Made by a program: the position numbers and the translations under genes
NCBI RefSeq assembly: GCF_003751265.1
Contig: NZ_RJKN01000008.1
Coordinates: 124,001 to 188,000 of the forward strand
Direction: 5' to 3'
Source: Pseudokineococcus lusitanus
GTDB taxonomy: Bacteria; Actinomycetota; Actinomycetes; Actinomycetales; Quadrisphaeraceae
DNA: 64,000 bases
Notes under the pieces: model-generated
Seen by the model: the letters and a program-made list of their open reading frames with translations, nothing else
What the model was told of the DNA's origin: nothing
Database searches by the model: none
Part shown: piece by piece, positions 56,761-64,000 of the stretch
Position numbering within the stretch: position 1 is the stretch's first letter
How the letters are laid out: each line of letters starts with the position of its first letter

Positions 56761-57873
56761 GTGCGCGTCGGAGTGCCCCGAGAGGTCAAGAACCGCGAGC
56801 TGCGGGTGGCGCTGACGCCGAGCGGCGCGCACGAGCTCGTCGGCCGCGGTCACGAGGTGCTGGTGCAGGCCGGGGCCGGCGTCGGGTCCTCGATCCCCGA
56901 CGACGCCTACGCGGCCGCCGGTGCCCGGGTCGTCGCCACCGCCGAGGAGGCGTGGTCGGCCGAGCTCGTCCTCAAGGTCAAGGAGCCGGTCGAGGCCGAG
57001 CACGGCTTCCTCCGCGAGGACCTGCTCCTCTTCACCTACCTCCACCTGGCCGCCGACCGGCCGCTGACGGACGCCCTGCTCGCCGCCGGGACCACCGCCG
57101 TCGCCTACGAGACGGTGCAGCTGCCGGACCGGTCGCTGCCGCTGCTCGCGCCGATGAGCGAGGTCGCCGGGCGGCTGGCGCCGCAGGTCGGCGCCCACAC
57201 GCTCATGAGCAGCCAGGGCGGGCGGGGGGTCCTCATGGGCGGGGTGCCGGGGGTCCGCCCGGCGTCGGTCGTCGTCGTCGGGGGCGGGGTCTCGGGCGCC
57301 GCGGCCACGCGCGTCGCCGTGGGCATGGGCGCGGACGTCACGCTGCTCGACCGCGACATCGCCAAGCTCCGCCACCTCGACGAGCACTACGCCGGGCGGC
57401 TGCGGACGGTCATGTCGAACTCCTTCGAGCTCGAGCGCGCGGTCGTCGAGGCGGACCTCGTCATCGGTGCCGTCCTCGTGCCGGGGGCACGGGCGCCCAA
57501 GCTCGTCGGCGACGACCTCGTGGCGCGGATGCGGCCGGGCAGCGTGCTCGTCGACATCGCCGTCGACCAGGGCGGCTGCTTCGAGAGCACCCGCCCGACG
57601 ACGCACGACGACCCGACCTTCGCCGTCCACGGCTCGGTCTTCTACTGCGTGGCCAACATGCCCGGCGCGGTGCCGCACACCTCGACCTACGCGCTGACCA
57701 ACGTCACGCTGCCGTACGCGGTGGCGCTGGCCGGCTCCGGCTGGCGCGAGGCCCTGCGGCGCGACGCGTCGCTGGCCGCCGGCCTGTCGACGGCGGGCGG
57801 GGCGCTCGCGAGCCCGGGCGTCGCGACGGCGCACGGCCTCCCGCTGACGCCGGTGGAGCAGCTGCTCGGCTGA
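56761..57873 (+). CDS. ald: Alanine dehydrogenase
   Basis: A 370-residue NAD-dependent enzyme, full length. [50 protein letters not shown] is the N-terminal signature with the substrate Arg and Lys; VKEPVEAEH and [12 protein letters not shown] carry the conserved Lys/Glu and catalytic His; [31 protein letters not shown] is the NAD-binding fold; [22 protein letters not shown] is the catalytic Asp loop. It interconverts L-alanine and pyruvate plus ammonia. AGGAG precedes the GTG at 56761. Divergent Lrp-type regulator probably controls it. Confidence 0.96.
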   Translation: MRVGVPREVKNRELRVALTPSGAHELVGRGHEVLVQAGAGVGSSIPDDAYAAAGARVVATAEEAWSAELVLKVKEPVEAEHGFLREDLLLFTYLHLAADRPLTDALLAAGTTAVAYETVQLPDRSLPLLAPMSEVAGRLAPQVGAHTLMSSQGGRGVLMGGVPGVRPASVVVVGGGVSGAAATRVAVGMGADVTLLDRDIAKLRHLDEHYAGRLRTVMSNSFELERAVVEADLVIGAVLVPGARAPKLVGDDLVARMRPGSVLVDIAVDQGGCFESTRPTTHDDPTFAVHGSVFYCVANMPGAVPHTSTYALTNVTLPYAVALAGSGWREALRRDASLAAGLSTAGGALASPGVATAHGLPLTPVEQLLG

Positions 57874-57883
57874 GCGCGACGGC

Positions 57884-58354
57884 TCAGGCGACCGGGCGCC
57901 CCGCGGCGTCGAGCACGGGGAGCGGGCGGGTCGCCGTCCACGCGGCGTCGCCGCCGGCGGGGGCCGGGACGACGTCGACCGCCCCGGTGCTCAGCTGCTC
58001 GGCCGCGGTGTCCCAGTCGTCGGCCCAGCGCGGTGCGGCGGGGGCGGCGTCGACGGGCGCGGCCGGGGTGCGGTCGACCGCGGTCGTGCGGGCGGCGGCT
58101 CGCGCGCGGCGGGCGCCGGCGACGCCGAGGACGACCCAGACGGCGTTGACGCCGACCGACGGCCACGCCTCGACGACGACGCCGCTGGCGATCATGAGGA
58201 CGGCCCCGACGCTGCTCGTGGCGACGGCGGGGACGGACGTGGGAGAGAGCCGGCCGCTGCTGACGAGCCCGTAGGCGACGAGCCCGAGCAGGCCGCCGAG
58301 GTAGCCGGAGAGGGACAGGGCGAGGAGGAGGTGCGGTGCCACGTGCCGGGTCAT
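57884..58354 (-). CDS. CBU_0592-like membrane protein
   Basis: A 156-residue protein with three or four membrane helices in the first 85 residues ([69 protein letters not shown]). [15 protein letters not shown] and [13 protein letters not shown] resemble the small CBU_0592-type domain. The remaining 70 residues are an Ala/Pro/Thr-rich cytoplasmic tail. ATG at 58354. Function unknown. It ends 11 bp from the convergent ald gene. Confidence 0.75.
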   Translation of the reverse strand: MTRHVAPHLLLALSLSGYLGGLLGLVAYGLVSSGRLSPTSVPAVATSSVGAVLMIASGVVVEAWPSVGVNAVWVVLGVAGARRARAAARTTAVDRTPAAPVDAAPAAPRWADDWDTAAEQLSTGAVDVVPAPAGGDAAWTATRPLPVLDAAGRPVA

Positions 58355-58395
58355 CGGCACGTCCGGCCCGTCTCTGCACCGCCCGGTCTCCTGCA

Positions 58396-58450
58396 CCTCG
58401 GCGCCCTCCCGACCCGCCACGCCGGACGTGGGGTCGAGAGGGCGCCGGAG
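58396..58450. repeat. Inverted GGCGCC pair, 41 bp apart
   Basis: TCGGCGCCCTCCCGACCC (58398-58415) and its inverted copy GGGTCGAGAGGGCGCCGG place GGCGCC at 58400 and 58441, exactly 41 bp. The arms pair at 17 of 18 positions, making a hairpin just after the MFS gene stop. Confidence 0.72.
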
Positions 58451-58464
58451 CGCGGGCGGGGCGG

Positions 58465-59847
58465 TCAGGAGGTGCGGGCGAGGGGGTGGGCGGGCTCCGG
58501 GAGCTCCTCCTCGAGGGCCCGGCCGCGCATCTCCGGGAGCAGCGCGCAGCCGGCCGCGGCGACGAGGAAGAAGAGGGCGAAGAGCCCGAAGACCGTCCAC
58601 GAGACGCCCGTGACCTGCTGCACCACGGGCACCGACAGCGGGGCGAGGATCGAGGCGATGCGGCCGAAGCCCGCCGCCGCGCCGGCGCCCGTCGAGCGGA
58701 CCGACGTCGCGTAGACCTCGGGGGTCACGGCGTACAGGGCGCCCCAGGCGCCGAGGTTGAAGAAGGACAGCAGCATGCCCGCGGCGAGGATCGTCGCCGG
58801 CGAGCCCGCGAGGCCGAAGAGGCCCGCGGCCACGGCGGAGCCGACGAGGAAGGTCGCGAGGGTGGGGCGGCGTCCCCAGCGCTCGACGAGCACGGCCGCG
58901 ACGAAGTAGCCCGGCAGCTGCGCCAGCGTGATGACGAGGACGTAGCCGAAGGACTGGGTCAGCGTGAAGCCACGCTGCACGAGCAGCGTGGGCAGCCAGA
59001 TGAAGGCGCCGTAGTAGGAGAAGTTGACGCCGAACCACACGAGCCACAGGCCCGCGGTGCGACGGCGCAGGGCCGCCGACCACAGCGCCCGCGCCCGCGC
59101 GGCGGGCTCGGCGACGGCGGGCGGCGAGGGCTGCGCGGGTGCCGGGACGCCGGCGGACGCCTCGTACTCGCGGACGGCGGCCTCCGCCTCGGCGGTCCGG
59201 CCGCGGCGCTCGAGGAAGCGCACCGACTCGGGCAGCGCGCGCCGCACGACGACGGCGTAGACCGCCGGCACCGCGCCGATGGCCAGGGCCCAGCGCCAGC
59301 CGTCGTCGTCCGCGCGGACGACGAAGAAGCCGAGCAGCGCCGCCGCCGTCCACCCCACGGCCCAGAAGGCCTCGAGCGCGACGACGACGCGGCCGCGCAG
59401 CCGCCGCGGGGCGTACTCGCTGACGAGCGTCGACGCGACGGGCAGCTCGGCGCCGAGGCCGAGCCCGATGACGAAGCGCAGCGCGAGGAGCATGACGAGG
59501 CCCGTGGACAGCGCCGCGGCGCCCGTCGCCAGCCCGTAGACGAGGAGCGTGAGGGCGAAGACCTGGCGCCGGCCGTAGCGGTCCGCCAGGAGGCCGCCGA
59601 GCGTGGCGCCCAGCGCCATGCCGAGGAAGCCGATCGAGGCGACGAGCGAGAGCTCGCCCGTCGAGAGCTGCCACTGGGCGGCCAGGGCGGCCATGACGAA
59701 GGAGATGAGCCCGACGTCCATGGCGTCCAGGGCCCAGCCGACGCCGGAGCCCACGAGGAGGCGGCCGTGACGACGGGTGAAGGGGAGGCGGTCGAGCCGC
59801 TCGGTGCGCGACAGCGGGGCGGCGTCGCCCGGCGCGGGGTTGGTCAC
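58465..59847 (-). CDS. Major facilitator superfamily transporter
   Basis: A 460-residue MFS permease with 12 membrane helices. GWALDAMDVGLISFVMAAL (TM1 with its Asp), the loop-2 motif GGLLADRYGRRQVFALTLLVYG and the loop-8 repeat VERWGRRPTLATFLVG are clear. TM4-5 has GLGLGAELPVASTLVSEYAPRRLRGR, the sugar-porter/AAHS-like motif. The branch includes sugar, nicotinate and aromatic acid carriers; the substrate here is not predictable. GTG at 59847, no other start is better. It stands alone between an inverted repeat pair and the DUF2071 gene. Confidence 0.9.
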   Translation of the reverse strand: MTNPAPGDAAPLSRTERLDRLPFTRRHGRLLVGSGVGWALDAMDVGLISFVMAALAAQWQLSTGELSLVASIGFLGMALGATLGGLLADRYGRRQVFALTLLVYGLATGAAALSTGLVMLLALRFVIGLGLGAELPVASTLVSEYAPRRLRGRVVVALEAFWAVGWTAAALLGFFVVRADDDGWRWALAIGAVPAVYAVVVRRALPESVRFLERRGRTAEAEAAVREYEASAGVPAPAQPSPPAVAEPAARARALWSAALRRRTAGLWLVWFGVNFSYYGAFIWLPTLLVQRGFTLTQSFGYVLVITLAQLPGYFVAAVLVERWGRRPTLATFLVGSAVAAGLFGLAGSPATILAAGMLLSFFNLGAWGALYAVTPEVYATSVRSTGAGAAAGFGRIASILAPLSVPVVQQVTGVSWTVFGLFALFFLVAAAGCALLPEMRGRALEEELPEPAHPLARTS

Positions 59848-59923
59848 GTCCGCGGAGTGTGGCACCCCGGTCCCGCTCCCGGGTAGGGCTTCTCGCGGCT
59901 CGGGCACCGCGGCCCGCGTCGGG

Positions 59924-60739
59924 TCAGCGCCGCGGCGTCGTCGCCCGGCCGGGCAGGCCGAAGCGCACGGGCACGCCCGGCGTCGCGAGGACGGAGTCGG
60001 GCGGGCGCCGGGCGAGGTCGCCGAAGCCGGCCGCCCCGAGCAGGCCGTCGTCGAGCCGGGTGACCTCGGCACGGTGCAGCGGCCAGGTCGGGTGCTCGTT
60101 GGGCACGTACCAGGTGCGGCCGAGGTGGGCCGTGTGGAGGCCCCACCGGGCCGTGAGGAAGTCGGCCAGCGGGGCGTCCGGCGCGTCCGGGCGGAGGGGG
60201 TCGCCGAGCCGCACGGCGACGTCGCTCGTCACGGCGCCGCCCGGGGGCTGCGGCCAGCGCGTGCGGGCCGACCACGACAGCTCGCCCCGGCCGCCCGTGA
60301 CCCGTGCGTCGCCGCGCATCCGGGCCCAGCGGTAGGGGAGCCCGAAGGACGCCCGGGCGCCGACGACGACGCCGAGCCGGCTGGCGTCCAGGCTGCAGAA
60401 GACGACGCCGCGCCGCCCGGTCGCGTCGACCGAGTACAGCCGGACGTTGGTCTCCCAGAAGGTGCCGAGCCACGGGACGCGCGGACCACGGCCGACCCCC
60501 GCGCCGACCATCCGGAACGGCACGAGGGCCACGTAGGTCCGCGGGGCGCCGTCGGCGACGTGCGGGACGGCGAGGACGTCCGGTCGTGCGCCCGGCGGCA
60601 TCCAGGCCTCGACCCGCTCGGGCGGGACGGCCCAGTGGAGGAAGGCCAGGTCGACCCAGCGCTGCCCCATGAGCACCGGCCCCCGCAGCGGGGGCGGCGC
60701 CGGGCTGACGGGCTCGACCGCGGCGGGCTCTCGGGTCAC
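59924..60739 (-). CDS. DUF2071 (YqjF-like) protein
   Basis: A 271-residue protein of the DUF2071 family: GQRWVDLAFLHWAVPPERVEAWMPPGARPDV at the start, TYVALVPFRMVGAGVGRGPRVPWLGTFWETNVRLYSVDATGRRGVVFCSLDASRLGVVVGAR in the middle and RTWYVPNEHPTWPLHRAEV near the end match the family's acetoacetate-decarboxylase-like beta fold. No assigned function. The GTG at 60739 follows a TAGCGT -10 box by 7 bases, so a leaderless message is likely. Confidence 0.87.
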   Translation of the reverse strand: MTREPAAVEPVSPAPPPLRGPVLMGQRWVDLAFLHWAVPPERVEAWMPPGARPDVLAVPHVADGAPRTYVALVPFRMVGAGVGRGPRVPWLGTFWETNVRLYSVDATGRRGVVFCSLDASRLGVVVGARASFGLPYRWARMRGDARVTGGRGELSWSARTRWPQPPGGAVTSDVAVRLGDPLRPDAPDAPLADFLTARWGLHTAHLGRTWYVPNEHPTWPLHRAEVTRLDDGLLGAAGFGDLARRPPDSVLATPGVPVRFGLPGRATTPRR

Positions 60740-60773
60740 GCCCCCGACGCTAGGCGCCGGAGGTCGCCGGCGC

Positions 60774-61184
60774 TCAGAGGGCCGGCGTCGCCGCCCGCGT
60801 CGTCGCGACGACCCGGGCGACGAGGTCCTGCGGCAGGTCCGGCTGCCCGGACGCGACCCACGCCTCGACGAGCCCGACGTCGGCGGCGGACAGGCCCCCG
60901 AGCCACACGAGGTCGGCGGGGTGGCCGCCGCAGCAGGCCCGCGGCGAGATGCCCACCTGGGCCCCGGAGGCCGCCGGCGGAAGGGCGTCGAGGCGGACGA
61001 GGACCCCGCCGGGGGTGCCGCGGACGACGCGGCCGAGCCGGTGGAGGACGCCCACCTCGTCGGGGGCCACGAGGACCCAGCGCAGCGGCACGTCGGCGAG
61101 GGAGGCGGTGCCGCGCAGAGGGTCCCGCACGGGGACGGGGGCGTCGGGGCCGGTGGCCGGGAGAGGGGGCGCGGCGTCGTCCAT
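60774..61184 (-). CDS. Hypothetical protein sharing a Zur-type box with aztD
   Basis: A 136-residue protein: Pro/Ala-rich first 25 residues, then PLRWVLVAPDEVGVLHRLGRVVRGTPGGVLVRLDALPPAASG, a GISPRACCGGHPADLVWLGGLS segment and a helical end. The CCGGHP cluster could bind zinc. I know no family. The ATG at 61184 lies 7 bases after a TACGTT -10 box, with the Zur-type dyad immediately beyond, so it is probably controlled by zinc together with the divergent aztD-aztC. A TTG three codons upstream is less likely. Confidence 0.65.
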   Translation of the reverse strand: MDDAAPPLPATGPDAPVPVRDPLRGTASLADVPLRWVLVAPDEVGVLHRLGRVVRGTPGGVLVRLDALPPAASGAQVGISPRACCGGHPADLVWLGGLSAADVGLVEAWVASGQPDLPQDLVARVVATTRAATPAL

Positions 61185-61191
61185 GGCGCTC

Positions 61192-61228
61192 AACGTACTT
61201 GATAACCGTTCCCATCGTCACGTACGGT
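61192..61228. promoter_or_regulatory. Bidirectional promoter with Zur-type operator
   Basis: TGATAACCGTTCCCA (61200-61214) is a 7-1-7 dyad (TGRKAAC-N-GTTMYCA) like actinobacterial Zur boxes. On the left, TACGTT (61192-61197, reverse strand) is a -10 box 7 bases before the 61184 ATG; on the right, TACGGT (61223-61228) is 8 bases before the aztD ATG. One bound Zur dimer pair would block both promoters. Confidence 0.72.
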
Positions 61229-61236
61229 CCGCCGCC

Positions 61237-62700
61237 ATGAGCACCTCCGCCACCGCCCTCCCGACCGCTCCCGCCCGCACCGCGGCACGGCGCCGCCGTT
61301 CGTGGTCCGCCGCCGCCCTGCTCGGCGCCCCGCTGCTCGCGCTCGCCGCCTGCGGCGACGGCGGCAGCAGCACCGCCTCCTCGTCGGCCGCACCCTCGAC
61401 GCCCGCCGCCGAGCCGACGTCCGACGTCGCCGAGGTGGCGACGGCGACGCCGCGCCTCGTCGTCACGCTCGAGGGCGGCGACCTCGCCGTCCTCGACGCG
61501 ACGACGCTCGAGCCCGTCGCCGACGTCGAGATGGACGGCTACCTGCGCATCAACGACGCCGGCGACGGCCGCCACGTCCTCGTGTCGACCACGGGCGGCT
61601 TCCGCGTCCTGGACGCCGGCACGTGGGGCGAGCCGCACGGCGACCACAGCCACTACTACACGTCCGACCCCGTGCTCACCGACGTCGTCCACCCGGCCGA
61701 GACCCCGGCCCACGTGGTCACCCACGCCGGCCGGACGGCGCTCTTCGACGACGGCACCGGCGGTGCCGTCGTCGTCGACTCCGCCGACGTCGCCGAGGCG
61801 GACCCGCAGGCGCGGACGGTCGAGAGCGGTGCGGCCCACCACGGCGTCGCCGTCGAGATGGCGGACGGGCGGCTGGTCCACACCGTCGGCACCGAGGAGG
61901 AGCGGTCGACCGTCGTCCTCCTCGACGCCGAGGGCACGGAGCTGGCGCGCACCGACGAGTGCCCGGGCATGCACGGCGAGGCCACCGCGGCCGACGAGGC
62001 GGCCGTCGTCGGCTGCGAGGACGGCATCGTCGTCGTCCGCGGTGACACCCTGACGAAGATCGCGGCGCCGGACGCCTACGGCCGCATCGGCAACCAGGCC
62101 GGCAGCGAGGAGTCGGCGGTCGTCCTCGGCGACTACAAGCGCGACGAGGGCCGAGACTCCGCCACCGAGGGCCCCGAGCGCACGCAGACGGTCTCGTTGA
62201 CGGACACCGCCGCCGGGACCCTGACGCTCGTCGACCTCCCCGCCTCGTACACGTTCCGCTCGCTCGGCCGGGGCGAGGACGGCGAGGCGCTGGTGCTCGG
62301 CACGGACGGCGCGCTCCACGTCCTCGACCCGGCCGCGGCGTCGATCACCCGCTCGGTGCCCGTCGTCGAGGCGTGGGAGGAGCCGGACGACTGGCAGGAG
62401 CCGCGCCCGGCGCTGCGCGTGCACGAGGGCACCGCCTACGTCACCGAGCCCGCCACGCGCGAGGTGCACGCGGTCGACGTCGTCTCCGGCGAGGTCTTCG
62501 CCACGGCGTCGCTCGACGGCGTCCCCGACGAGGTCGTCGTCGTCTCCGGCGCGACGCCGGCCGTCCCGGACGGCGGGGCCCCCGTCGAGGGCGAGGAGCA
62601 CGCCGAGGGCGAGCACGACCACGCCGAGGGTGACCACGACCACGCCGAGGGCGAGGCGCACGACCACGAGGACGGCGACGCCGTCGCCGGCCGGCGGTGA
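61237..62700 (+). CDS. aztD: Zinc metallochaperone AztD, lipoprotein
   Basis: A 487-residue exported protein: signal with lipobox LALAACGD (Cys39), Ser/Pro/Ala spacer, then an all-beta propeller (about 70-440) of repeated VLDATTLEP / VLDAGTWGEP / LHVLDPA blades. HGDHSHYYTSDPV and AAHHGVAVEM, ECPGMHGEA are His/Cys-rich metal-contact sites, and the C-terminal 40 residues are His/Glu/Asp-rich (about 12 His). It matches AztD of the AztABCD zinc system (Paracoccus denitrificans), which hands zinc to AztC. It overlaps aztC by 4 bp and is preceded by a Zur-type box. Confidence 0.9.
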   Translation: MSTSATALPTAPARTAARRRRSWSAAALLGAPLLALAACGDGGSSTASSSAAPSTPAAEPTSDVAEVATATPRLVVTLEGGDLAVLDATTLEPVADVEMDGYLRINDAGDGRHVLVSTTGGFRVLDAGTWGEPHGDHSHYYTSDPVLTDVVHPAETPAHVVTHAGRTALFDDGTGGAVVVDSADVAEADPQARTVESGAAHHGVAVEMADGRLVHTVGTEEERSTVVLLDAEGTELARTDECPGMHGEATAADEAAVVGCEDGIVVVRGDTLTKIAAPDAYGRIGNQAGSEESAVVLGDYKRDEGRDSATEGPERTQTVSLTDTAAGTLTLVDLPASYTFRSLGRGEDGEALVLGTDGALHVLDPAAASITRSVPVVEAWEEPDDWQEPRPALRVHEGTAYVTEPATREVHAVDVVSGEVFATASLDGVPDEVVVVSGATPAVPDGGAPVEGEEHAEGEHDHAEGDHDHAEGEAHDHEDGDAVAGRR

Positions 62701-63599
62701 GCTGCTGCGCGGACCGCACGTGCCGGGCCCTCGCCGTGGCCGCGACGACCGCCCTCGTGGCGGTCGCCGCGGCCGGGTGCGGGGCGGGTGACGCCGGGGG
62801 AGGGTCCGCGGACGACGGGCGCGTCACCGTGCTCGCCACCCCGGCGCCGCTGCTCGACCTCGTGCAGCGTGTCGGCGGCGGACGCGTGGACGCGGCGGCG
62901 GTGGGAGGTCTGGGCGGAGACGCCCACGCCGTCGAGCTGACGCCGCCGCAGGTGGCCGGGCTCACCGACGCGGACCTCGTCGTCCACGTCGGGGGCCTGT
63001 CGAACTCGGTCGACGCGGCGGTCGCGCTGCGCGACGGGGCACCGGTCGTCGACGCGCTCGCCGTCGACGACGGCGCGGTCGGGTCCGAGGACCCGCACGT
63101 GTGGCTCGACCCGCTGCTCATGGCCGACGTCGCGGCCGACGTCGCCGACGCGCTCGCCACGGTCGACCCCGACGGCGCCGACGCGTACACCGCTGCGGCG
63201 GAGGACGTCCGGGAGGAGATGGCGGTGCTCGAGGCGGAGGCGTCCGCGGCGCTGGCGCCGTGCCGGGGGGCGACGCTCGTCGTCTCGCACGAGGCGTTCG
63301 GCTACCTCGCCGGGCGTCACGGCCTGGAGCAGGTCGGCATCACGGGGGTCGACCCGCACGTCGAGCCGACGCCCGCGCGCCTGCGGGCCGTCACCGAGGT
63401 CGTGCGGGCGGCCGGCGCCCGGACGATCTTCTTCGACGAGGTCGCCAGCCCCGACGTCGCCACGGCCCTCGCCGAGGACCTCGGGGTCGCCGTCGCCGCC
63501 CTCGACCCGCTCGAGGTCGCCGTGGAGCCGGACTACGCCACGGCGATGCGCGCCAACCTCGCCGCGCTGCGGGACGGCCTCGTCTGCGACGCGGCGTAG
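62697..63599 (+). CDS. aztC: Zinc ABC transporter substrate-binding lipoprotein AztC
   Basis: A 300-residue cluster A-I binding protein with lipobox AAAGCGAG (Cys28). Zinc ligands by family alignment: His77 (DAHAVELTP), His134 (EDPHVWLDP), His198 (VSHEAFGYLA) and Asp270 (AALDPLE). Three His plus Asp is the zinc pattern, unlike the Glu-containing manganese protein at 17320. The usual long His-rich loop is absent, as in AztC proteins that depend on AztD for loading. GTG start overlaps the aztD stop. The aztA/aztB ATPase and permease genes do not follow within the next 400 bp. Confidence 0.92.
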   Translation: MSCCADRTCRALAVAATTALVAVAAAGCGAGDAGGGSADDGRVTVLATPAPLLDLVQRVGGGRVDAAAVGGLGGDAHAVELTPPQVAGLTDADLVVHVGGLSNSVDAAVALRDGAPVVDALAVDDGAVGSEDPHVWLDPLLMADVAADVADALATVDPDGADAYTAAAEDVREEMAVLEAEASAALAPCRGATLVVSHEAFGYLAGRHGLEQVGITGVDPHVEPTPARLRAVTEVVRAAGARTIFFDEVASPDVATALAEDLGVAVAALDPLEVAVEPDYATAMRANLAALRDGLVCDAA

Positions 63600-63612
63600 A
63601 GCCGCCCCGACG

Positions 63613-63834
63613 ACGAACGGGCGCCTGTTCGCGCGGTGCAAGGCCCGTGGGCGGCGAACAGGCGCCTGTTCGCGCTCTGCAAGGGGTCCTCTCTGCGAAC
63701 GGGCGCCTGTTCCGGCTCTGCGAGGGGCCCTGTCTGCGAACGGGCGCCCGTTCCGCTTCTGCGGGGGCCCTGTCTGCGAACAGGCGCCTGTTCGCGCCGT
63801 GGGAGGAGCATGGGCGGTGAACCGGCGCCTGCCC
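63613..63834. repeat. Six-unit 41-bp tandem array of GCGAACAGGCGCCTGTTCGC palindromes
   Basis: The 20-bp perfect palindrome GCGAACAGGCGCCTGTTCGC and close variants have GGCGCC at 63620, 63661, 63702, 63743, 63783 and 63824 (41, 41, 41, 40, 41 bp). Spacers of about 21 bp are also related (CTCTGCRAGGGGYCCTSTCT), with GGGCCC near the midpoint in units 3-4. Variants such as GGGCGCCCG keep the central symmetry; GAACCGGCGCCTGCC at the right end is decayed. The array follows the aztC stop by 14 bp. Confidence 0.9.
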
Positions 63835-63912
63835 GGTAGCTCGGGGCGGTCATCGGGGCGTCTGCCCGCGCGACGCTGAGGAGGGTGTTGGGCTCGTCGT
63901 CGCGGCGATGTG

Positions 63913-63941
63913 TGACCTCGATCACCTGTTCGAGTGATACT
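63913..63941 (+). promoter_or_regulatory. Candidate promoter near window end
   Basis: TGACCT (63913-63918) and GATACT (63936-63941), 17 bp apart, in a clearly AT-richer stretch. An ATCAC/GTGAT inverted repeat overlaps the spacer. The gene it would serve begins near or beyond 64000; no start can be fixed in 63942-64000. Confidence 0.4.
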
Positions 63942-64000
63942 GATCGCCGCAGGTCAGAGGCTTGTGGACGACGCCCAAGGCGGGGTCCGTTGTCGGTGGT

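Noticed and set aside
63613-63834. Phage or integrative-element attachment site, or chromosomal parS cluster
   Set aside because: No integrase, tRNA or parAB nearby, and the palindrome does not resemble the parS consensus.

Overview
The window is a 64 kb piece of a very GC-rich genome with actinobacterial features: pervasive GTG starts, TANNNT boxes 6-8 bases ahead of apparently leaderless starts, an ECF sigma/RskA pair, a class F sortase, GAF-ANTAR regulators, DivIVA domains, and Tat or lipoprotein signals on binding proteins. A saprophytic, plant-polymer-degrading actinobacterium (Kineococcus/Quadrisphaera/Cellulomonas-like) fits, but genus cannot be fixed from these data. No rRNA, tRNA, transposase, prophage or CRISPR is visible; the window reads as ordinary chromosome.

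Layout. 1-1600: start of a nucleoside hydrolase, a monooxygenase-fold/DivIVA fusion, a small membrane protein. 1633-13739: xylan locus. A minus-strand operon (sugar-binding lipoprotein, two permeases, GH3 glycosidase, LacI) faces a plus-strand LacI, a cytoplasmic GH10 and a secreted modular GH10 xylanase, with a strong operator between the two arms. 13918-17224: FAD oxidoreductase, HAD hydrolase, a small unknown protein, a quinone-type oxidoreductase. 17290-20617: manganese ABC transporter and its DtxR/MntR-type regulator. 20648-31333: two coupled GAF-ANTAR proteins, small enzymes, an M14 carboxypeptidase, a penicillin-binding-fold hydrolase, an App1 phosphatase, a secreted EEP enzyme, a GAF-GGDEF cyclase and a CE7 acetyl esterase. 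31425-37461: luciferase-like monooxygenase with its FMN reductase, a Tat amidase, aldo/keto reductase, lipoprotein. 37689-40953: DUF4397 surface protein, class F sortase, ECF sigma and anti-sigma. 41190-48995: nucleotidyltransferase, a PRC/DUF2382 stress cluster, an arabinose araD-araA pair, CsbD and lipoprotein Cu/Zn superoxide dismutase. 49027-56110: arabinoside operon built like the xylan operon (binding protein, two permeases, GH51 arabinofuranosidase, LacI; divergent LacI). 56119-64000: Lrp/alanine dehydrogenase, an MFS transporter, DUF2071, and a zinc locus (aztD-aztC) with a two-way Zur-type box.

How it works together: secreted GH10 cuts xylan, ABC systems import oligosaccharides, cytosolic GH10/GH3/GH51/CE7 finish them, and araD-araA feed arabinose into the pentose phosphate pathway. 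Neither sugar importer carries its own ATPase, so a shared MsmK-type ATPase elsewhere is expected. Mn and Zn importers each have a recognisable operator, and each operator type also points to an uncharacterised small protein.

The most unusual feature is a set of intergenic arrays of palindromes spaced about 41 bp apart (127, 1200, 11188, 31349, 44446, 58396, 63613; a looser relative at 16164). Palindrome sequence differs between arrays but the period is kept, and in the three largest a second dyad (GGGCCC) sits near the midpoint of the repeat. I know of no named family with this description.
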